Shown here in pieces: positions 1 to 11,700 of a DNA stretch of 64,000 bases. Positions within the stretch are counted from its first letter, which is position 1; each line of letters begins with the position of its first letter. Position numbers and translations under genes: made by a program. The notes under the pieces were generated by a model that worked only from the letters and a program-made list of their open reading frames with translations, had not been told where the DNA came from and made no database searches. Source of the stretch: Auriscalpium vulgare (Eukaryota; Basidiomycota; Agaricomycetes; Russulales; Auriscalpiaceae); the NCBI GenBank assembly GCA_019915015.1, contig JAHBBC010000004.1, positions 1,488,001 to 1,552,000 on the forward strand, written 5' to 3'.

Positions 1-555
1 AATCTCGGCAGAGCTAGGAGAGGGTGTGCGTGAGGGGCGCCGGGGGCGGGGTGAGGGCGAGGGGCGAGGGGCAGGGGCGGCAGATGCTGGCGGGGCACAC
101 GCACCAGTAGACGACGACGACCTTGCCGACCCAGCGGTATATCCCCGACTCGATGAGCAGCGGCACGTCCAGCACGCACACGCGCTCGCCGCGCAGCCAG
201 CAGCGCGCGACCGCCCGCGCCATCGCCCAGCGCACCGCAGGGTGCACGATGGCGTTCAACTTGCGCCGCTCCGCGTCGTCCGCAAAGACGCGCGCGCCGA
301 GCTTCGCGCGGTCCAGCGTGCCGTCGGGAAGCAGGATATCGCGCCCGAAGGTGGTGACGATGCGCGCGAGCGCGGGCGTGCCGGGGCGCACGACGTCACG
401 CGCGAGCACGTCCGCATCGATAATGGGGATCCCGCGGTTTTCCAGGAGTGTGGAAACGGTGGACTTGCCCGTGGCGATGCCGCCAGTCAGCCCGACAACT
501 GGAGGTGTCTCGGTGAGTGGTTGCTGCGGTGGGTAATGGGACACGCACCGAGCAT
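1..555 (-). CDS. CAB5: Dephospho-CoA kinase, 5' part (cut by window edge)
   Basis: Last step of coenzyme A synthesis: ATP-dependent phosphorylation of dephospho-CoA. Exons read as 555-549, 498-105 and 13-1, with introns 548-499 and 104-14. The spliced N-terminus begins MLVVGLTGGIATGKST, giving the P-loop (GGIATGKS, residues 8-15) right at the start as is usual for this family. IDADVLAR and the LDVPLLIESG stretch that follows are also family-typical. The third exon adds CSAEI, the start of the conserved 'xxQLERL' segment that continues outside the window. A GTG codon at 544 heads an open frame, but a stop lies just upstream and it gives a worse N-terminus. The gene is divergent from SF3B2. The C-terminal half is missing only because the window ends. 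Confidence 0.9.
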
Positions 556-929
556 GTTAAGTCGTACACAAGTTAGGGTGATGAACAGGAGTATTGAATG
601 ATACAGCGCAGCGTGATTTCCAAGTGAGAAGTTGTTAACGGTCGCTGAGGTTGAGGGTAAGACGAGAGCTCGACCGTAACGCAGCAGTACCGTCGCGGAC
701 GCTGAACAGTTGCTCCCACGCTCGAGGACGAGGCTCGCAAGCCTTCGCAAGCTCGGCCTGCTGCTCACGATCGGCAGCCTAGCCTACATGAATTTGCAGG
801 CCGCTGGATTTGCTACCGGGATTTACTCATCGTTCCGGGTTGGCGATGTTGAAAGTGAAATACTTGCCCGGGCAAGCTCAGCTTACGTCATACAGCCTGG
901 TTGTCTTCCCCCCTTCACGTCGTCGAATC
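556..929. promoter_or_regulatory. Divergent intergenic region CAB5 / SF3B2
   Basis: 374 bp separate the two start codons, which face away from each other, so this stretch must hold both promoters and 5' leaders. No clear TATA box was recognised; both are housekeeping genes. No other gene is seen here. Confidence 0.5.
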
Positions 930-3048
930 ATGGCCACCACAGCACCCGCTCTGAACGGTCTGAACGGCATCCCAGAACCCAAGGTAAATGGGAAAATCAA
1001 GTCGAAGAACCAACTACGGCGACAAAAGGCAAAGCTGAAGAAGACAGCGACGCAGGTGCGCCGCACGTAGTGGTATTGTCGGCACGAGCTGACTTGCATC
1101 CTTGCAGGAGAGTGCCAGCGAGGAGCCACAGGTCGTCGAGGCTGTTAAGCCGGAGTCTGATAATGCGAACATTGAGTACGTGTCTGAGCAATTGGATGTC
1201 AAGGGCCCTGCCCTAGAAGCATTCTCCGATGTCTTTGCCCGCTTCCAGTTCTCCTTGGATGATACTACAGTGCGTCGCACATGTCTCAGGACTCAAGCCG
1301 CCTTCTAACGCATTCCGCAGGTGAAATCTGAAGACCCGTCCAAGGGCGAGGTGATCTACTCGGACGACGACATGGCGTCCGAGACGGACTCAGAAGCCGA
1401 AGGCGAGAAGAAGCCTCTCTCGAAGAAAAAGCAGCGCAAGCTCAACCGCCTCACTGTCGCCGAGCTCAAGCAGCTCGTCAAGAAGCCTGAAGTCGTCGAA
1501 TGGACAGACGTGTCTGCCTCTGACCCGCGATTGCTACTGCACCTCAAGTCATATCGTAACACAGTGCCGATCCCGGCCCACTGGAGCGCGAAGCGCGACT
1601 ACCTGCAAGGAAAACGCGGAATCGAGAAACCACCTTTCCAGCTGCCTGCGTACATCGCCGACACGGGTATCGCCACACAACGCGACGCGGTCAAGGAGAA
1701 GGAAGCCAACATGAGCCTGAAGGCAAAGACGCGCGAGCGCGTGCAGCCCAAGATGGGGAAGATCGACATCGACTATCAGAAGCTCCACGACGCGTTCTTC
1801 AAGTTTCAGACAAAGCCGCCTGTCACAGGCTTCGGCGAAATGTGCGTGCGCGCGTTCCCGTGTGCTCGGTGCAGCTGATCGCCCGGTCTGACTAGGTATT
1901 ATGAAGGCAAGGAGTTCGAAACTTCGCTGAAGGAGAAGCGGCCTGGGGACCTGTCGCCTGAGCTGGTGGAGGCGCTGTCGATCCCGCCGCTCGCACCCCC
2001 GCCATGGCTGATCAGCATGCAGCGCTTCGGCCCCCCACCCAGTTATCCCACATTGCGGATACCTGGGCTCAACGCGCCTATTCCCGAGGGGTACGTGGTC
2101 ATTAGCATTAGCACGCGTCGCCTAGCTGACTCGACTTGCAGCGCACAGTGGGGTTTCCATCCAGGCGGGTGGGGCAAGCCACCGCTTGACGAGTACAACC
2201 GGCCGCTGTACGGCGACGTGTTTGGTGTCCTACCAAAGACAAACGACACAAATGTATGTCTGCACTTCCGCGTCGTCGTGCACAACTGACTATGTATAAC
2301 AAGATGGGTGAGCCAGTAGACAAGAACCTATGGGGCGAGCTCGAACCGGAAGAGGGTGCGTGCCCCCTTTGACCTCCCACTTTCTCCTATCTCATACATA
2401 TCACGCAGAGGACGAATCCGAAGCTTCGGAAGAGGAATCAGAAGAGGAAGAAGAGGAGCCAGCAGAACCCGCGCCCGCCGACGGCCTGCAGACACCATCA
2501 GGGCTCGAGACGCCCTCCGGGATGGCGTCCGTCGTGTCGACCGTCGCCGGCGGGCTCGAGACGCCCGACTTCCTCGAGCTGCGCAAGAACGCCGCGCCCT
2601 CGTCGGCAGATACGGGTCCGCGCGCGCTGTACAATGTGATCCCGGAGAAGCAGCAGAATGTGCGCGGGCTGATGGGCAGCGACCGCGGGTACGACGTGAG
2701 CGGCGTCATGGGCGCCCCCGTGCCCGTACTCGGCGAGGAGCGCGGGACGAAGGTGCGTGTTTCCCTGCCTTTTTTGCATCCGCGCGTGCGTGGCTGACGC
2801 GTGGTCCGCAGCGCAAGGCGCGTGGCGTGGACGTGTCCATCGACGCGGAGCAGCTCGAGGGCATGTCGGAGGAGGACCTGCGCCGGCGGTACGAAGAGAA
2901 TGCGCGCGGGTCGGCGGGCGTGCCGGGCGGCGGCGGCGGCGAGGACTTCTCGGACATGATTGCGAAGGAGATGGCGAAGAAGCGGCAGAAGATGGAGACG
3001 GACCGCGACCGCGACCGCGGGAAGAAGGGGAAGGAGTTCAAGTTTTGA
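930..3048 (+). CDS. SF3B2: Splicing factor 3B subunit 2 (SAP145 / Cus1)
   Basis: Component of the U2 snRNP SF3b complex, which helps anchor U2 at the intron branch site in the nucleus. Exons: 930-1055, 1108-1269, 1321-1841, 1896-2090, 2142-2253, 2304-2355, 2409-2752, 2812-3048; all phases fit and give 582 aa. The central part (about residues 125-260) is the DUF382 domain (LTVAELKQLV, PELVEWTDVSA-like and IPAHWSAKRDYLQGKRG segments). It is followed by the proline-rich PSP motif (PPPWLISMQRFGPPPSYP, then GWGKPPLDEYNRPLYGDVFG). An acidic stretch and WGELEP follow, then a charged C-terminus ending GKEFKF. The ATG at 930 was chosen because the lysine-rich N-terminus fits the family. The intron before 2304 uses an AAG acceptor, the least certain junction. 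Convergent with the COX gene downstream. Confidence 0.93.
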
Positions 3049-3469
3049 GCGGGCGGGCGGTGCTAGCATATGTACATACGGCGGCATCGTACTTTACTTT
3101 TCTTCACTTAGCAGACTGCTTTAATCATACGGCTTCCACCAACATGTCCCCCCTTGTTCGCCAGAATACGAAAACTCGGTCCATATTGTAATCATGGATG
3201 CAGAAATTATTGCCCAGGCAAGTGGCCATCCATAGGTGCAAGAGGATGGCACAAGCTACAGCTCTGTTCTGCTGAGAACTTGCCTTCAATATGTTTCAGC
3301 GGATGTGACAAGCATTCAAAAGCACCAGGAATTTGTTGCATTCGCATACAGACTATTATCGACACAGCAAGGCAAGGCACACCTCCATCCACGCCCGCCC
3401 CAACTGGCCCTTTTACGACGCAATAGCCACCACCACACCGCCCCTCCGGCCGTCTATTAAGGCAAACAA
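3049..3469. other. Convergent intergenic region (two 3' UTRs)
   Basis: About 420 bp between the stop codons of SF3B2 (+) and the cytochrome oxidase gene (-). It should hold the 3' UTRs of both genes. No coding exon, repeat or RNA gene was recognised. Confidence 0.5.
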
Positions 3470-4295
3470 TCACTTGGACTGGACGAAGCCCTTGCCGGTG
3501 TAGCCCTCGGACGAGACACCCGTGATGGGGTTGAGCTTCATCTCCTTCGCGCGCTCGTTCGCTGCCTCCTCCCATTCGCGCGTGAACGTCTTGGGCGGCG
3601 GTGCGGCTGGGCGTGCAAAAACGGCGCGTGAAAGGGGCGGGGAAGAGGGAGAAAAGAGTTGCGGGGTGAGCGGAAGCGAAAGAGCGCGTAGGGACAGCGA
3701 GCTCACCGAGTGAGCGCATGCCGGCGTACGCGGCGCCAGCGGCGCCGATGAGGCCAAGGACGCCGAGGATCACTTTGGTGCTGGTGCCGGGCGGGTTAAT
3801 GGGTGTGCGTGGGCCGTGCGGGCCAAAAGCAACATAGTACGCTGCAGGTTCTCGCCAGTCAGCGCACGGCCCACAGCAATGGAGCGACGGGTGGGTATAT
3901 ACGCGCGCGCGCGCGCGCGGCCTCGGTCCCGCCGTCGACTGACCCGACCCATGGGCATGTCTCTATCTCCGCGTCCCCCGCCAGGCAACCGAGGGCAGCG
4001 TGCGCCGGGCATGGGTCCGCGCGCCCGCGTGACGACGCACGAAAAAGGCGAAAAAACGGAGCGCGCACTCACCCGCCTTCTTCTCCGCGAGCGAGAGGGT
4101 CTTCCAGTCCTTCTTCTGGAGCTCCTCGAGCTGCTGGTGCACGGCGAGCTGCTCGTCCGAGGCGAGCTTCTCCCACTGGGCCTCGACGTTCGACAGCGGG
4201 ATCGCGCTGGCGGCGGAGGACGAGGACGCGACGGGGTGCGGGTGCACGGCGGTCGCGAAGGTGCGGCGGGCGATGCGGAGGGCGACGGGGCGCAT
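3470..4295 (-). CDS. COX5: Cytochrome c oxidase subunit IV (yeast Cox5-type), mitochondrial
   Basis: Nuclear-encoded subunit of respiratory complex IV in the inner mitochondrial membrane. Exons 4295-4073, 3841-3707, 3606-3470 (introns 4072-3842 and 3706-3607) give 164 aa. The N-terminus, MRPVALRIARRTFATAV, is arginine-rich without acidic residues, as expected for a matrix presequence. The matrix part has WEKLASDEQLAVHQQLEELQ and KKDWKTLSLAEKKAAYY, followed by VAFGPHGPRTPINPPG, all typical of COX IV. One membrane helix follows (ILGVLGLIGAAGAAYAGM), and the tail ends with FTREWEEA and NPITGVSSEGYTGKGFVQ. The first intron is long for this genome (231 nt). The gene lies in tandem with GIS2, 524 bp downstream of its stop. 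Confidence 0.93.
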
Positions 4296-4819
4296 GGCGA
4301 GGAAAGGACTGGCAGGCGATGTGAGGGGGGGAGGGAAATAGGAATTATGGGATAGGCGGGCAGCGACGAGCGAGGCCGTGGGAACTTAGGGCCGCGGAAC
4401 AGACCGGCGCCGAGAGGCGGTCGAGCCGGCGTCCTAGACTCGCCTCTGCACGCTCTCGAACGTCCATCACGGCGAGCAGGCACAGCTGAGCAGACGCTCT
4501 CGACGAGGACAGGACACTTGGAAGGTCGTGTGGGCATCATCCATTATTCATGCCTCTAAGTTAGCAGCCGCGCGAACAGATGTGCACGGGAGTATGGCCT
4601 CCGACCCCACCGGCATTGGCTTTACCATCTCGCAAGATGACCGTGGGCGCCACTCATACTGGTCTGGGCTCGTCGCGGGCGCGCACATGTATAACGACGC
4701 TGGCGAGGAGATACAATTCGACGTGAACGTGGCGGTAAGTAGCACTAATCGAACACAGCTACGACTTCGGCATAACAGACAGACGACAAGAAAAGAGGCG
4801 GCTACGAGACAGAGCGCGT
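4296..4819. other. Intergenic region upstream of COX gene
   Basis: 524 bp containing the promoter of the oxidase gene and the 3' UTR of GIS2, both transcribed leftward. Open frames on both strands were inspected and show no recognisable protein. Confidence 0.4.
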
Positions 4820-6134
4820 TCACAGGACGGCCTCGTCGGTGTTCGCGCCGGGGCAGTCGCGCGAGATGTGGCTGCACGCAGGCACAAATGAGCTCGCAGG
4901 CAAGGATACAGTGCAGGAGCAAACGACGTACCCCTCCGACCCGCACGTGTAGCACGCGCGCTTCTGCGGCTGCGGGCAGTCGCGGCTGATATGTCCCTAC
5001 GTGCGCATCAGCACCAGCACCCTCGCACACAGCACCAACACTCACGACGCCCGAGCAGTTGTAGCACTTGGAGCCCTGCCCGCAGTCGCGCGACAGATGG
5101 CCGGTCTCCCCGCACGTGTAGCATGTCTTCGCCGCGCCGCCGCCGCCCGCACCGCCGCCGAACGCGCCATACGATCCGCCGCCGCCGCCGCCGCGCCCGC
5201 CGAACGCGCCGCCGCCAGGCGCCTCGGGGCACGCGCGGGCGATATGCCCGACCTTCCCGCACCGGTAGCACTCCGCGCTCGCCGCGCCGGCCGACGCGCC
5301 GCCGCCGCCGAAGCTGCCGCCGTAGCCGGCACCGCCGCCAGAGTTCTCGGGGCAGTCGCGGGACTGCGAAGAAAGTGAGTGGACTGCAGATAAGGTGGGG
5401 ATGGGTAGACGCACGATGTGGCCTTCCTGTCCGCACTTGTAGCACGACTTGGCTTTTTGTTCTTGCGTGCAGTCACGGGAAACGTGGCCCTCCAGTCCGC
5501 CTGGCGAATGCGCAAATATCAGCAAAGGCGAAGAGGCGGGAGGGGCAGCACGTACAGTTGTAGCTATCGACGACAGGCAGCGTTAGTGGTTAGCATGGAC
5601 TACAGCGAATGGGTTTACCATGTAGGCGTGCCAGCCTTGGGGCAGTTCGCCGCTTGATGGCCAACTAGCGCGCGCGCGTCGTATATGCATTCGCATCGCG
5701 TTTACGTTTCCACCCCCGCAACACATATCGATTTTTGAAATCAATTTATTGTGTGCATGCAGCGCGCGCCAGCGGTGGGACGTGCGGTGGGACGTGTACG
5801 ATATATATGGAATGGGAAAAAATGCGGCCTCGTCAGCACCGCACCACACGCAGAAGAAACCGAATCACGAGGCAAGGCAATAAGAAATAATGGATGCATG
5901 AAGAACAACGCGGACAGCCGATCGGATGACATGGGAACATGACGATGGACGGAGAAAGGTGGTTACAGGAACGACAACCGTCTGCGCGAAATGGCAGGCC
6001 ATCTCTTACATGGGCGACGGCCGCCACGGCTCGGCCGCGACGGAGGGGAAGGGCGACGACGATGGCAACGACAACACAACACTGAAACACCACGCACAGC
6101 CACCACAGTTGAAGCATCCACGAGCACCGGCCAT
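4820..6134 (-). CDS. GIS2: Zinc-knuckle RNA/ssDNA-binding protein, CNBP/Gis2 type
   Basis: Cytoplasmic protein of seven CCHC knuckles; the family (Gis2, Byr3, human CNBP) binds single-stranded nucleic acid and acts in translation and stress granules. Exons: 6134-6098, 5664-5619, 5563-5556, 5500-5415, 5363-5046, 4996-4932, 4871-4820; 203 aa, all phases fit. The knuckles begin with CFNCGGFGHQAANC and continue with CYNCGLEGHVSRDC, CYKCGQEGHISRDC, CYRCGKVGHIARAC, CYTCGETGHLSRDC, CYNCSGVGHISRDC and CYTCGSEGHISRDC. Glycine-rich linkers flank the middle knuckles, as in family members. Exon 3 is only 8 nt, yet it is needed to complete the second knuckle. The first intron is about 430 nt, unusually long here. 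Several introns cut knuckles near the same Gly-His pair. Confidence 0.92.
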
Positions 6135-7474
6135 TTTGTCCTTTTCGAAGTAGGTCTTGGTTTTGAGGGAGCGAGAAAGCCTGCAACAGCGATGGATGAT
6201 GCGGGGAATACGGAGCATGTCAATACAGGCGGATGGGCGCGGAGAGCCCGACGCCGTGCAAGTACTGAGAGCACGCACGAGGTGATGCAGTTGTCCGAAG
6301 ACTTGGAAGAAAGAGAACAGAACAAAGAGGAGGCGATGAGGCCGATGTCGTGGAGAGAGAGAAAAAAGCAGGCGCCGGGCAGCTGCTCATAAAGCCACCG
6401 CCACGTGGTGGCGCAAACTCAGCGCCGCATCGAGCGACGGAGTCTGGATCCGCGCCTCGTCACCGGGGCCCCGTTGCCTTCGCCTCGTCGCCGCCTTGTC
6501 CAGCGGGGAGCACACGTGCAGGGCAGAATCATCGGCGGCAGCAGCGAGCGCGTGTGTGCCGCCTTCTTTCACGGCGACCGCGGAAGGGCGCCGTAAGCAC
6601 CCGCGACCGCGACGGCAGGTTTCTGCACAAGTAGGGACCAGCGCGATCCCCATGCCGGTCTCCCAGGGAAAACAATGAGCGCGCCACCGATGCGCACCGC
6701 GATGGCTGCATGGGGCTCGCCGCGTGACGATGGGAGCATGCATAGAGGACGTTCTGGAACGTGTGATGTGGAAGGGAGGTTGTTCAAGGAGGCAAAGACC
6801 CGTGTCTGCGGGGTACGCAGACGGCGCGCAGAAGCAGGATGCCCTCCAGTTGCAGCGCTTACGACGTTCTGGCCCGCTGGACTGAAGCCCCGGAAGGTGA
6901 TAATCGTGCCGGGGACCGTATGCGGTGAGAGCGTGGCCGTCGACGGCATACGCCTGCACACAAGTAGCTGTGTTCAGACTTCCAGCCTTCAAGCCTTAAG
7001 TTTCAGCGTTGTGTGGAATTTGTGGACGGAGTTCCCAGTGACAATGTACCGCGCGAGTGGCCACGGTAATCAGAGGCGGCGCAGACGTGCGCGAGAGCTG
7101 CCGGCAAGTCAAGTAGAAGACCATGCCTTCGCATCGTTGCCTGTTCACAAGACCACAGAATTTGCGCCTGCGTGCCTCATGTCAGTGCCAGTGTGAGTAG
7201 TCGGCGAACCATCGTCCTGCGGCCGACACCACCGGCCGACACCAGCGCCTCGCTGCCACATCGACCAACGCTCCCCGACCACGCGAGCAGTCCTCAACAT
7301 TCAACGTCAACTGACCCACAACATCGCTTCATAGCACTCGCTCACACCCCAGCAACGGCAGGGCATGAATCACGCACGTAAATCGCACATTGCAAATCGT
7401 TCGATTTTGCGGGGCGCGGGCGCCGCCCGCCCGCCTTCTACGCTCTACACAGCACGAGCCCCTGCCCGTGCGCC
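6135..7474. other. Intergenic region, nothing recognised
   Basis: 1.34 kb between the GIS2 start and the ATP15 stop. It must contain the GIS2 promoter and the ATP15 3' UTR. The longest minus-strand open frame (6387-6992, about 200 codons) has no recognisable motif, and its composition looks like chance in GC-rich DNA. No RNA gene or repeat was seen. Confidence 0.4.
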
Positions 7475-7814
7475 TCATATCGCCTTCGACGGGCCCGCCT
7501 TGCCCTCATCCTTGGGCGTGTAGAGGAACACCTGCGCCCACGTCACACCGTCAGCAACAAGCTCAGCAAATTGGAAAGGAGACGCACCTGCTCGCCGCCC
7601 TGCCCGTTCTCCCAGTGTTGGTACTTAAGCACCGTGATCCCGCGCTTCTCCGCTGCAACGCGCTCCGTCTCGTTCAGCGACTGGCGCACCGCGCGCGCGG
7701 CGATCTGGGTGTATTTGTTGTACCTGTGCAGTCGCGGGTGAGCGACACCTGTGAGAGCATGATAGGAGGGTGGCCAGCGTACGTGAAGAACTGGCGCCAG
7801 GTTGCTGTCGACAT
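7475..7814 (-). CDS. ATP15: F1-ATP synthase subunit epsilon, mitochondrial
   Basis: Small subunit of the central stalk of mitochondrial ATP synthase. Three exons, 7814-7783, 7723-7588 and 7531-7475, encode 74 aa. The N-terminus MSTATWRQFFTYNKYTQIAA and the following RAVRQSLNETERVAAEKRG match the fungal epsilon family in sequence and length. The tail is LKYQHWENGQGGEQ, then VFLYTPKDEGKAGPSKAI. The first exon is 32 nt. The start is fixed by the ATWR motif directly after the initiator. The upstream neighbour is divergent: the ZNFX1-like gene starts 944 bp away on the other strand. Confidence 0.92.
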
Positions 7815-8758
7815 TGTGGCGGTGGGTGTGGTGGTGAGTTGAGCGACGAAGAATGTGCGCGCTGTCCCGAGCGCGGGCGCGCCGGTTTCTCACGACCCGC
7901 CTCCGCTCATGAGCGCGGTTCATGTACGTCTACCTACCACCACCGCCACTCAATTCATTTCCTCTTGGTATGTTGCGCGTATATGCTCTCTGGAAGCCTG
8001 AATACTGATCATCTTTTACTTGACAGTCTTCACAGCTTATCACTCCCGACTGACAGTCAATATCTTTGCGTCGTTCAAAAATTGTGAATATATGGCAACA
8101 TGTTTGTCAATTTCCTGCTGGTGATAGCAACGGAACGACGTCTTCTGTGCGCAAGATTAGTCACGGAGACTGAGCAAGTGGCCAACAGCTCGACTGAAGA
8201 ATCAAGCGCCGTCATTTGGGGTCAGGGTGGGGCGCAGCGTAGACGCGTACATGCATGTGGGTACTGTGGTTGCATTCTAAGCCGATTGGTTACTGATACG
8301 GTCTCTTTCTGACAGGCTAAAAAGACTTCCAAACCCTAGGAGACCGTCAGAAGTCGTTGGATGGCTAGACTGTTCTCGTGATCGCGATACACTCCCCTCA
8401 ACGCCTACGCTTGCAGCCTGACGATATCGCATACAGCTGCGCACGATGTCCGTGGCATCCTGGCACCTTCTGCGCAGTTGACGCAGCACAGCCGTGCGCA
8501 GTAAGTATTCCTCAGCGCTCTGAAGGCGCCCGCTCGCAATTGGCAGCCACGCCTCCTCGCGGGACGAAGGAGTCCTATCAGGTGGAACCCCGCCTTTTCT
8601 GACTGTGTAGAAGCCTGCGGAGTCTTCCACCTATGTCTGCGATGGGTTGAGGCCGATATGCCATATGACACTCGGTCCTCGCTGCGCATATCTCGTCTTC
8701 CGCACCCCCCTCTTGAAAACGGTCACCTACAACCTCGAACGAAGACGAACAAACAGAC
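7815..8758. promoter_or_regulatory. Divergent intergenic region ATP15 / ZNFX1-like
   Basis: 944 bp between two outward-facing start codons. It must hold both promoters. No TATA box, repeat or coding exon was recognised with confidence. Confidence 0.4.
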
Positions 8759-11700
8759 ATGACTGAGCCACGGTACCACATTCTGCACAGGGGCGGAGAC
8801 ATGAGAGGACGCGGCTTCACAGGTCGCGGTGGTTGGCCCGGTCGCGGTCGTGGTGGTCTTTGTCGGTTTTGGGCGAGTGGCAGTTGCAGAAAAGGTTCTA
8901 CCTGTCAATTCAAGCACGAACAGCCGCACAGCGAGGCGGGCCCGTCGGAGCCTATCGAGAATGCGCATCCTCCCCCGGACGTGTCCTCCACGGGCAGCCC
9001 ATCGTCCGATCACCCCCTGATGCCGTCCCCGGGCAGCCCTAGCTCAGACCAACATGCCTTGATACATCCGCTCGCGGTAGCAGCGCTGAACGCACTCAAA
9101 TCCCATCTGCAGGACGACGATTTCGCACATCGCCCAATGCGCGTCGAGGCCTTTTCGAAAATCTTTGCGCGCGTGGATGACAGCGAGGGCTGGGTAGGTC
9201 TCACTTTCCTCACTGGCGTGCGAATGGCTCAAAGTCATACGTTTCCGCAGCGCTCTGCTTTTCCCGATGTGCGTGCAACGTGATCATGGGCCATGGCCAA
9301 CTCGTCACACTGATTGCCATGGCTTGACAGTTTCTTGATGCTGTCGTGAACGGTGTTGTGCCTCGGCACCCCGCTAATGCTCCTGCGCGGCAGGAAGATG
9401 CAAGGCGTCGTATTACAGAGGCGCTGCGATTCAAACCGGTGTCGGTGGATGCATGCGGCAACCGGAAGGTGCTATCCTTCCAGCGTGGTTACTTCCCGCT
9501 TCTACAGGTGTCCTTTCCGCCCTCACCTCCTACGTTCTGCGCTCACATGATGATTGTCATAGTACTTGGCGTCGGATGCATTGCTGAAATCGACGATGCA
9601 CAATAACGTCAAGTACGTGTTCGCTTGCACCGGGCACTGTGAACGGGTTGTCTGAATTCGTCACCTGCCTTCCGTAGCGCAATCTACAAGCTAGTGGACG
9701 AAAACTACGATGCCATCCACGCCACGACCATCGCCAGTCTCGCAGAGATGACGAGGTCACGGACATGGGACGACAAGAATGCCCCCGCGAGCAAGCAAGA
9801 CCACTCTCTCAACGGAGCTGTCGTATTTAAGACACTGGCGACGGTCCTGATCAAGTAAGTTATGAAGGCTTTTACTCTTTGTTCAAATAAATTGAGTTGT
9901 TCTTGTTAGATTATTGTCGACGTTTCACACCGTGATCTGGAACCACCCCAAGATCAAGGATTTTGTGCAAGTACTGTCAAGTTCGTTTCGTCAATGGTCT
10001 TCAGCCGTGCGCGAAATTCCCGCGCTTTTTAAGGATACCATCACCTCTTCCGAGCCCGCCGTGCGCACTCTCACCATCGAAACCGTTGAGATTATCATCC
10101 AAAAACTGGAACATATTGCGGACAGGGAGTGCAAGCGCGCCGAACGATTGAGGCGCCCGACACGCCCGACACACTCGCAGCCGAAAATCACTGCAGAGCA
10201 GGCTCAGCAAGCCCGCATGAGCGTGTTGGAACAGATGTACGACCCCCCGGGCGAGCTGCGCGAAGACGGACCCCGGCACGATAACGATTTTGCTGATATT
10301 GCCCGAATACGGATTGCCCCCACGCACGGCGAGTTGATGTCGACCGCCGACCCTTACATCCCAGCATTTCTGTCAGACGCGCCCCATCATCTTCCACCTC
10401 GATCCCCAGAGCGGTTGCTCGATATTCAATTCCGTTTGCTTCGAGAGGAGTCGACGTGAGTTGACAGTCCATCTGTAAACCTGCGTTTTCTCATTCTCTG
10501 ATACAGCTCGCCCATGCGTCGGTCGCTCAGCGTGCTGCGCGCGGAGTTGCTCAACTTCTGGCGGCCTATGATCGGGGAGGAGACGAAGCTGGAGGCCGTA
10601 CTCCGGCAAGAGGGAGGCGCCTATCGTCAGAAAGGCGAGAATCCAGTCTTCTTCCACGTCTACACCGGCGTGGAGTTCCACTCTGTCAAGGCCGAGCGTC
10701 GTGGGATCACAATCTGCCTGCGCATCGACACTCCGCCTGGTCTTGCTCGCGACAGAAACGCAACAAGGAGATCGGAGCACTGGCAGCATTCGAAGCGTCT
10801 GCAGCAGGGAAACCTCGTCGCGTTGGTTTTAGCATCCCCCGCTGGTGATCGGATGTTCTTGGGCACCGTCATGTCAACACGCAGGGACATCACTGAATCG
10901 TCGGCATCAGACGCAGGGGACGAGAAGCTGCAACTCCGCGTCGCATTTTTCGATACAGAGGTGGAACTACTGGCACTTCGGCGCGAAAGTCCATTCCTTG
11001 AGGCCCCTGGAATGGCAATTCTGCTCGACAACAACACCATGTTCGATGCGACTCGGCCCTTCCTGGAAGTATTGCAGAACATGGTACCAGAGTCTTTGCC
11101 GTTCGCAAAATGGCTGACGCATGGGCAGAGATGGCCTGTGTCCATGTCCATCCCGCCTCCGAGCTACGCCAGCGCACCCGGGTTTGCATTCAACATGCGG
11201 TGCCCCTCTTTAGGCAAACACGAGATCCCAAATTTCGACGTCAATGACCTTGGATCCGAAGCAGCTGTTCGTGAAGCATTGCGACTTGCCGGGGCCTTGG
11301 ATCCTTCTCAGGTAGATGTACTGATCAATGCCTTGAGGAGAAAACTTGCCCTTGTAAAAGGGTAGGAATCCTTTATTTTGTTGAGAGGGAGGAGTTGCTG
11401 ATATGTCGTTTAGTCCGCCGGGGGCCGGCAAGGTATGATTTTACTCGTCTGTGCAAGTTGTCAAGCATTTAAACGAGATCAAACGGGACGTAGACCTTCA
11501 TCGGAATCGCCCTCTTGCAGGTCCTGCTCGCGAGCGGTGTTCGCCCAATTGGTGTGTTGTTTTCTTATTGCTTCGCGCATATCGGATCTTCAACCTCGTC
11601 CCTATAGTCCTTGTGTCCCACACCAATCATGCTCTCGACCGCATGCTAGAGTCCGTGCTAGATGAGGGCATCACGACAAAGCTCGTTCGTCTCGGGAATC

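Noticed and set aside
14..544. Minus-strand frame starting with GTG at 544 as the full CAB5 start
   Set aside because: A stop codon lies four codons upstream, and splicing ATG at 555 over intron 548-499 gives the short N-terminus expected for the family (MLVVGLTGG).
2356..3087. Long overlapping frames on both strands over the SF3B2 3' half
   Set aside because: They are shadows of GC-rich SF3B2 exons 7-8; only the plus frame with SF3B2 motifs is supported.
3901..3920. GC-dinucleotide run as a regulatory repeat
   Set aside because: Short low-complexity tract inside the first COX intron; nothing links it to a function.
3770..4540. 256-codon minus frame and two long plus frames over the COX gene
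   Set aside because: Arginine/proline-rich composition typical of out-of-frame GC-rich DNA; the spliced COX IV model explains the region.
4991..5563. Long arginine-rich plus frames opposite GIS2
   Set aside because: Antisense shadows of the glycine-rich zinc-knuckle exons.
6387..6992. 201-codon minus frame in the GIS2-ATP15 gap
   Set aside because: No known motif, no hydrophobic core pattern and no splice partners; probably chance.
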